A DNA stretch of 6,711 nt. Origin: Bacteroidales bacterium UBA2559. Lineage in GTDB: Bacteria; Bacteroidota; Bacteroidia; Bacteroidales; Bacteroidaceae. The position numbers and the translations under genes were made by a program. The notes beneath the pieces are model-generated. The model did not search any database. It saw nothing but the letters and a program-made list of their open reading frames with translations, and was not told the origin of the DNA. Positions within the stretch are counted from its first letter, which is position 1, and each line of letters begins with the position of its first letter. Positions 5,370 to 6,711 of this stretch are shown one piece after another. The DNA lies in assembly GCA_002340405.1 (NCBI GenBank), contig DDLZ01000107.1, positions 1 through 6,711 on the forward strand, given 5' to 3'.

Positions 5370-6711
5370 TTATATTTTGTTACGTGCCAAACGTCTTTTC
5401 AGTTCTTCCGTTCGCACTGAGTCTTTGTAATAGTTGTTTGCATTGATTCTGTCGGCGCTCAGGGCGGCGTCGCTGTTGCCCTCCCATCGGCGGCAGAGAT
5501 AAAGCTCATCGAATATGCGGCCTATCCTGTAGCGGCCGGCTATGTTTATGGCTATTGCATAATCCTCTCCGTAACTTACGTTGGGGAATCCTATGCTGCG
5601 TGCAACGGGGGTGTAGAAGGCGCGGGGAGCGCCCAGACCGTTTATGCGCAGGGCGTTGTTGGGCCCGTTTTCATCGGTCCACTCACGGTGGTCAATTATT
5701 CCGGGCGGCAGGGTCTCAAGTTGGAAGTTGCACATGCGGTAACTGCCTATGACCATGGCATATCCGCCGTCTTTTTCGCGGAACTTGTCAACGATTGTCT
5801 GTAGTGTATGCGGGCTGCTGTAGAGGTCGTCGCTGTCCAACTGAACGGCAAACCGGCCGCATTGAGGGCTATTCACTGCAAGGTTCCAGCATCCCCCTAT
5901 TCCCAGATCGGTTTGACGGGGTATGATATGCACCAACCGCTTGTCGGCGAGGGCAAGCTCCTTCAAAATCTGTGTGGTGCCATCGGTGGAGTGGTTGTCA
6001 ACCGCAATGATATTAAACGGCAGGCCGGTCTGCTGTGTGAAAGCCGATTTTACGGCATCTTTTATGGTGGCGGCACGGTCTTTGACAGGGATAATGACCG
6101 ATGTTTCCACCGGGAAATCACCTTCGTCAACATTGATCTTGGCTCCTGTGCCGGGTTCTATATAGGCTCCTATCCGTTTGAGATGCTCCGTACAGGCGGC
6201 CTCCAGTTCAATCTGTATGCTGCGGTTACGCGGATTAACATAATCGAACTGCTTCTGTCCCGATGTGCGGAAATCGGTTTCGGTTACGGCGTACAGAGGT
6301 TGTTTCAGATGTACGATGGGCAGATGTTGCTGAATGACCAGCCGCATCTGGTAGAAACCGGCCAGATCCAGATCGGCCAATTCTTCTTCGGTCAAATAGG
6401 CATCGATTCCTGCACGGGTAAGCAGCACTATCGCTCCAAAGTCAAAGTCATCGCGAAGGCTCCCTTCTTGCAGCTCTATGACGGGAGCGGGGATAATAGC
6501 GTTTTCGCCGCTCATTTTAAGATGGTCGGAATAGACCATTCCCGCCTTTGCGGCATAGGCGTACTCCTCCATGCGGAGTACCGATTCTTCGCTTATTTTA
6601 ACCTCTTTTCCACTTATGTTAAGCAGCAGATATCCGTTTTCACATGCCGCTAAAGTTTTCCTTACATATCTGGTGGAAGCCCCGTATTGCGGTAAATCAA
6701 TTATATCAATC
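5370..6711 (-). CDS. family 2 glycosyltransferase with tandem GT-like halves, 5' end outside window
   Basis: The reading frame is open to the window edge: 46 codons lie upstream of the first in-frame Met at 6572, with no stop, so that Met is internal and the gene is partial (446 codons visible). Numbered from that Met, residues about 155-365 are a GT-A family 2 domain: [13 protein letters not shown] (158-170), nucleotide-binding VDNHSTDGT (191-199), metal-binding DSDD (246-249), YGEDYAI (334-340) with the likely base, and RRWEGNSD (361-368). Ahead of it, AGMVYSDH (10-17), [10 protein letters not shown] (37-46) and a conserved stretch at 105-140 ([14 protein letters not shown]) look like the later half of a second, diverged GT2-like domain, whose start would lie beyond the edge. 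No transmembrane segment is visible, so it is likely cytosolic or peripheral. Donor and acceptor sugars cannot be told. The stop is 4 bases before the DUF4922-SpoIID start, which ties the two genes functionally or at least transcriptionally. Confidence 0.9.
   Translation of the reverse strand, partial: IDIIDLPQYGASTRYVRKTLAACENGYLLLNISGKEVKISEESVLRMEEYAYAAKAGMVYSDHLKMSGENAIIPAPVIELQEGSLRDDFDFGAIVLLTRAGIDAYLTEEELADLDLAGFYQMRLVIQQHLPIVHLKQPLYAVTETDFRTSGQKQFDYVNPRNRSIQIELEAACTEHLKRIGAYIEPGTGAKINVDEGDFPVETSVIIPVKDRAATIKDAVKSAFTQQTGLPFNIIAVDNHSTDGTTQILKELALADKRLVHIIPRQTDLGIGGCWNLAVNSPQCGRFAVQLDSDDLYSSPHTLQTIVDKFREKDGGYAMVIGSYRMCNFQLETLPPGIIDHREWTDENGPNNALRINGLGAPRAFYTPVARSIGFPNVSYGEDYAIAINIAGRYRIGRIFDELYLCRRWEGNSDAALSADRINANNYYKDSVRTEELKRRLARNKI

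Noticed and set aside
5808..6653. 281-codon plus-strand open frame antisense to the glycosyltransferase
   Set aside because: Its translation has no recognisable domain, and the opposite strand carries clear GT2 motifs throughout. It is a shadow of the codon pattern.

Overview
The window looks like a piece of a Bacteroidales chromosome (phylum Bacteroidota). The grounds are a Bacteroides-type -7 promoter box (TAnnTTTG) in an AT-rich leader, weak or absent Shine-Dalgarno sequences, coding DNA of roughly 50% GC, and gene fusions I associate with this group: a sugar kinase joined to a RapZ C-terminal domain, and a DUF4922 domain joined to a SpoIID domain. The genus cannot be told from the sequence. 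I see no RNA genes, mobile elements or CRISPR array.

Layout: 1-211 is an AT-rich leader with one good candidate promoter. Positions 212-3097 hold three overlapping plus-strand genes that look like one operon: (1) an AmgK-like aminoglycoside-phosphotransferase-fold sugar kinase fused to a RapZ C-terminal domain, (2) a MurU-like sugar-1-phosphate nucleotidylyltransferase sharing an ATGA overlap with gene 1, and (3) an AlkD-family DNA glycosylase overlapping gene 2 by 8 bases. Positions 3098-3181 form a short gap between convergent genes, with two copies of a 17-base repeat that can fold into hairpins. Positions 3182-6711 hold two minus-strand genes 4 bases apart: a tandem-domain family 2 glycosyltransferase whose 5' end lies beyond the right edge, followed by a 727-residue DUF4922-SpoIID/LytB fusion.

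How they may work together: in Pseudomonas, AmgK and MurU convert cytosolic MurNAc (and GlcNAc) through the 1-phosphate to the UDP-sugar, bypassing de novo synthesis. Genes 1 and 2 look like a version of this pair in which the kinase carries a domain that in E. coli RapZ senses glucosamine-6-phosphate. On the other strand, the SpoIID domain belongs to a peptidoglycan-cleaving family, but here it sits in a protein without a signal peptide and is fused to a HIT-like nucleotidyltransferase/phosphorylase domain. The shared theme of amino-sugar and cell-wall metabolism is an inference from domain families; no substrate is shown by the sequence itself.
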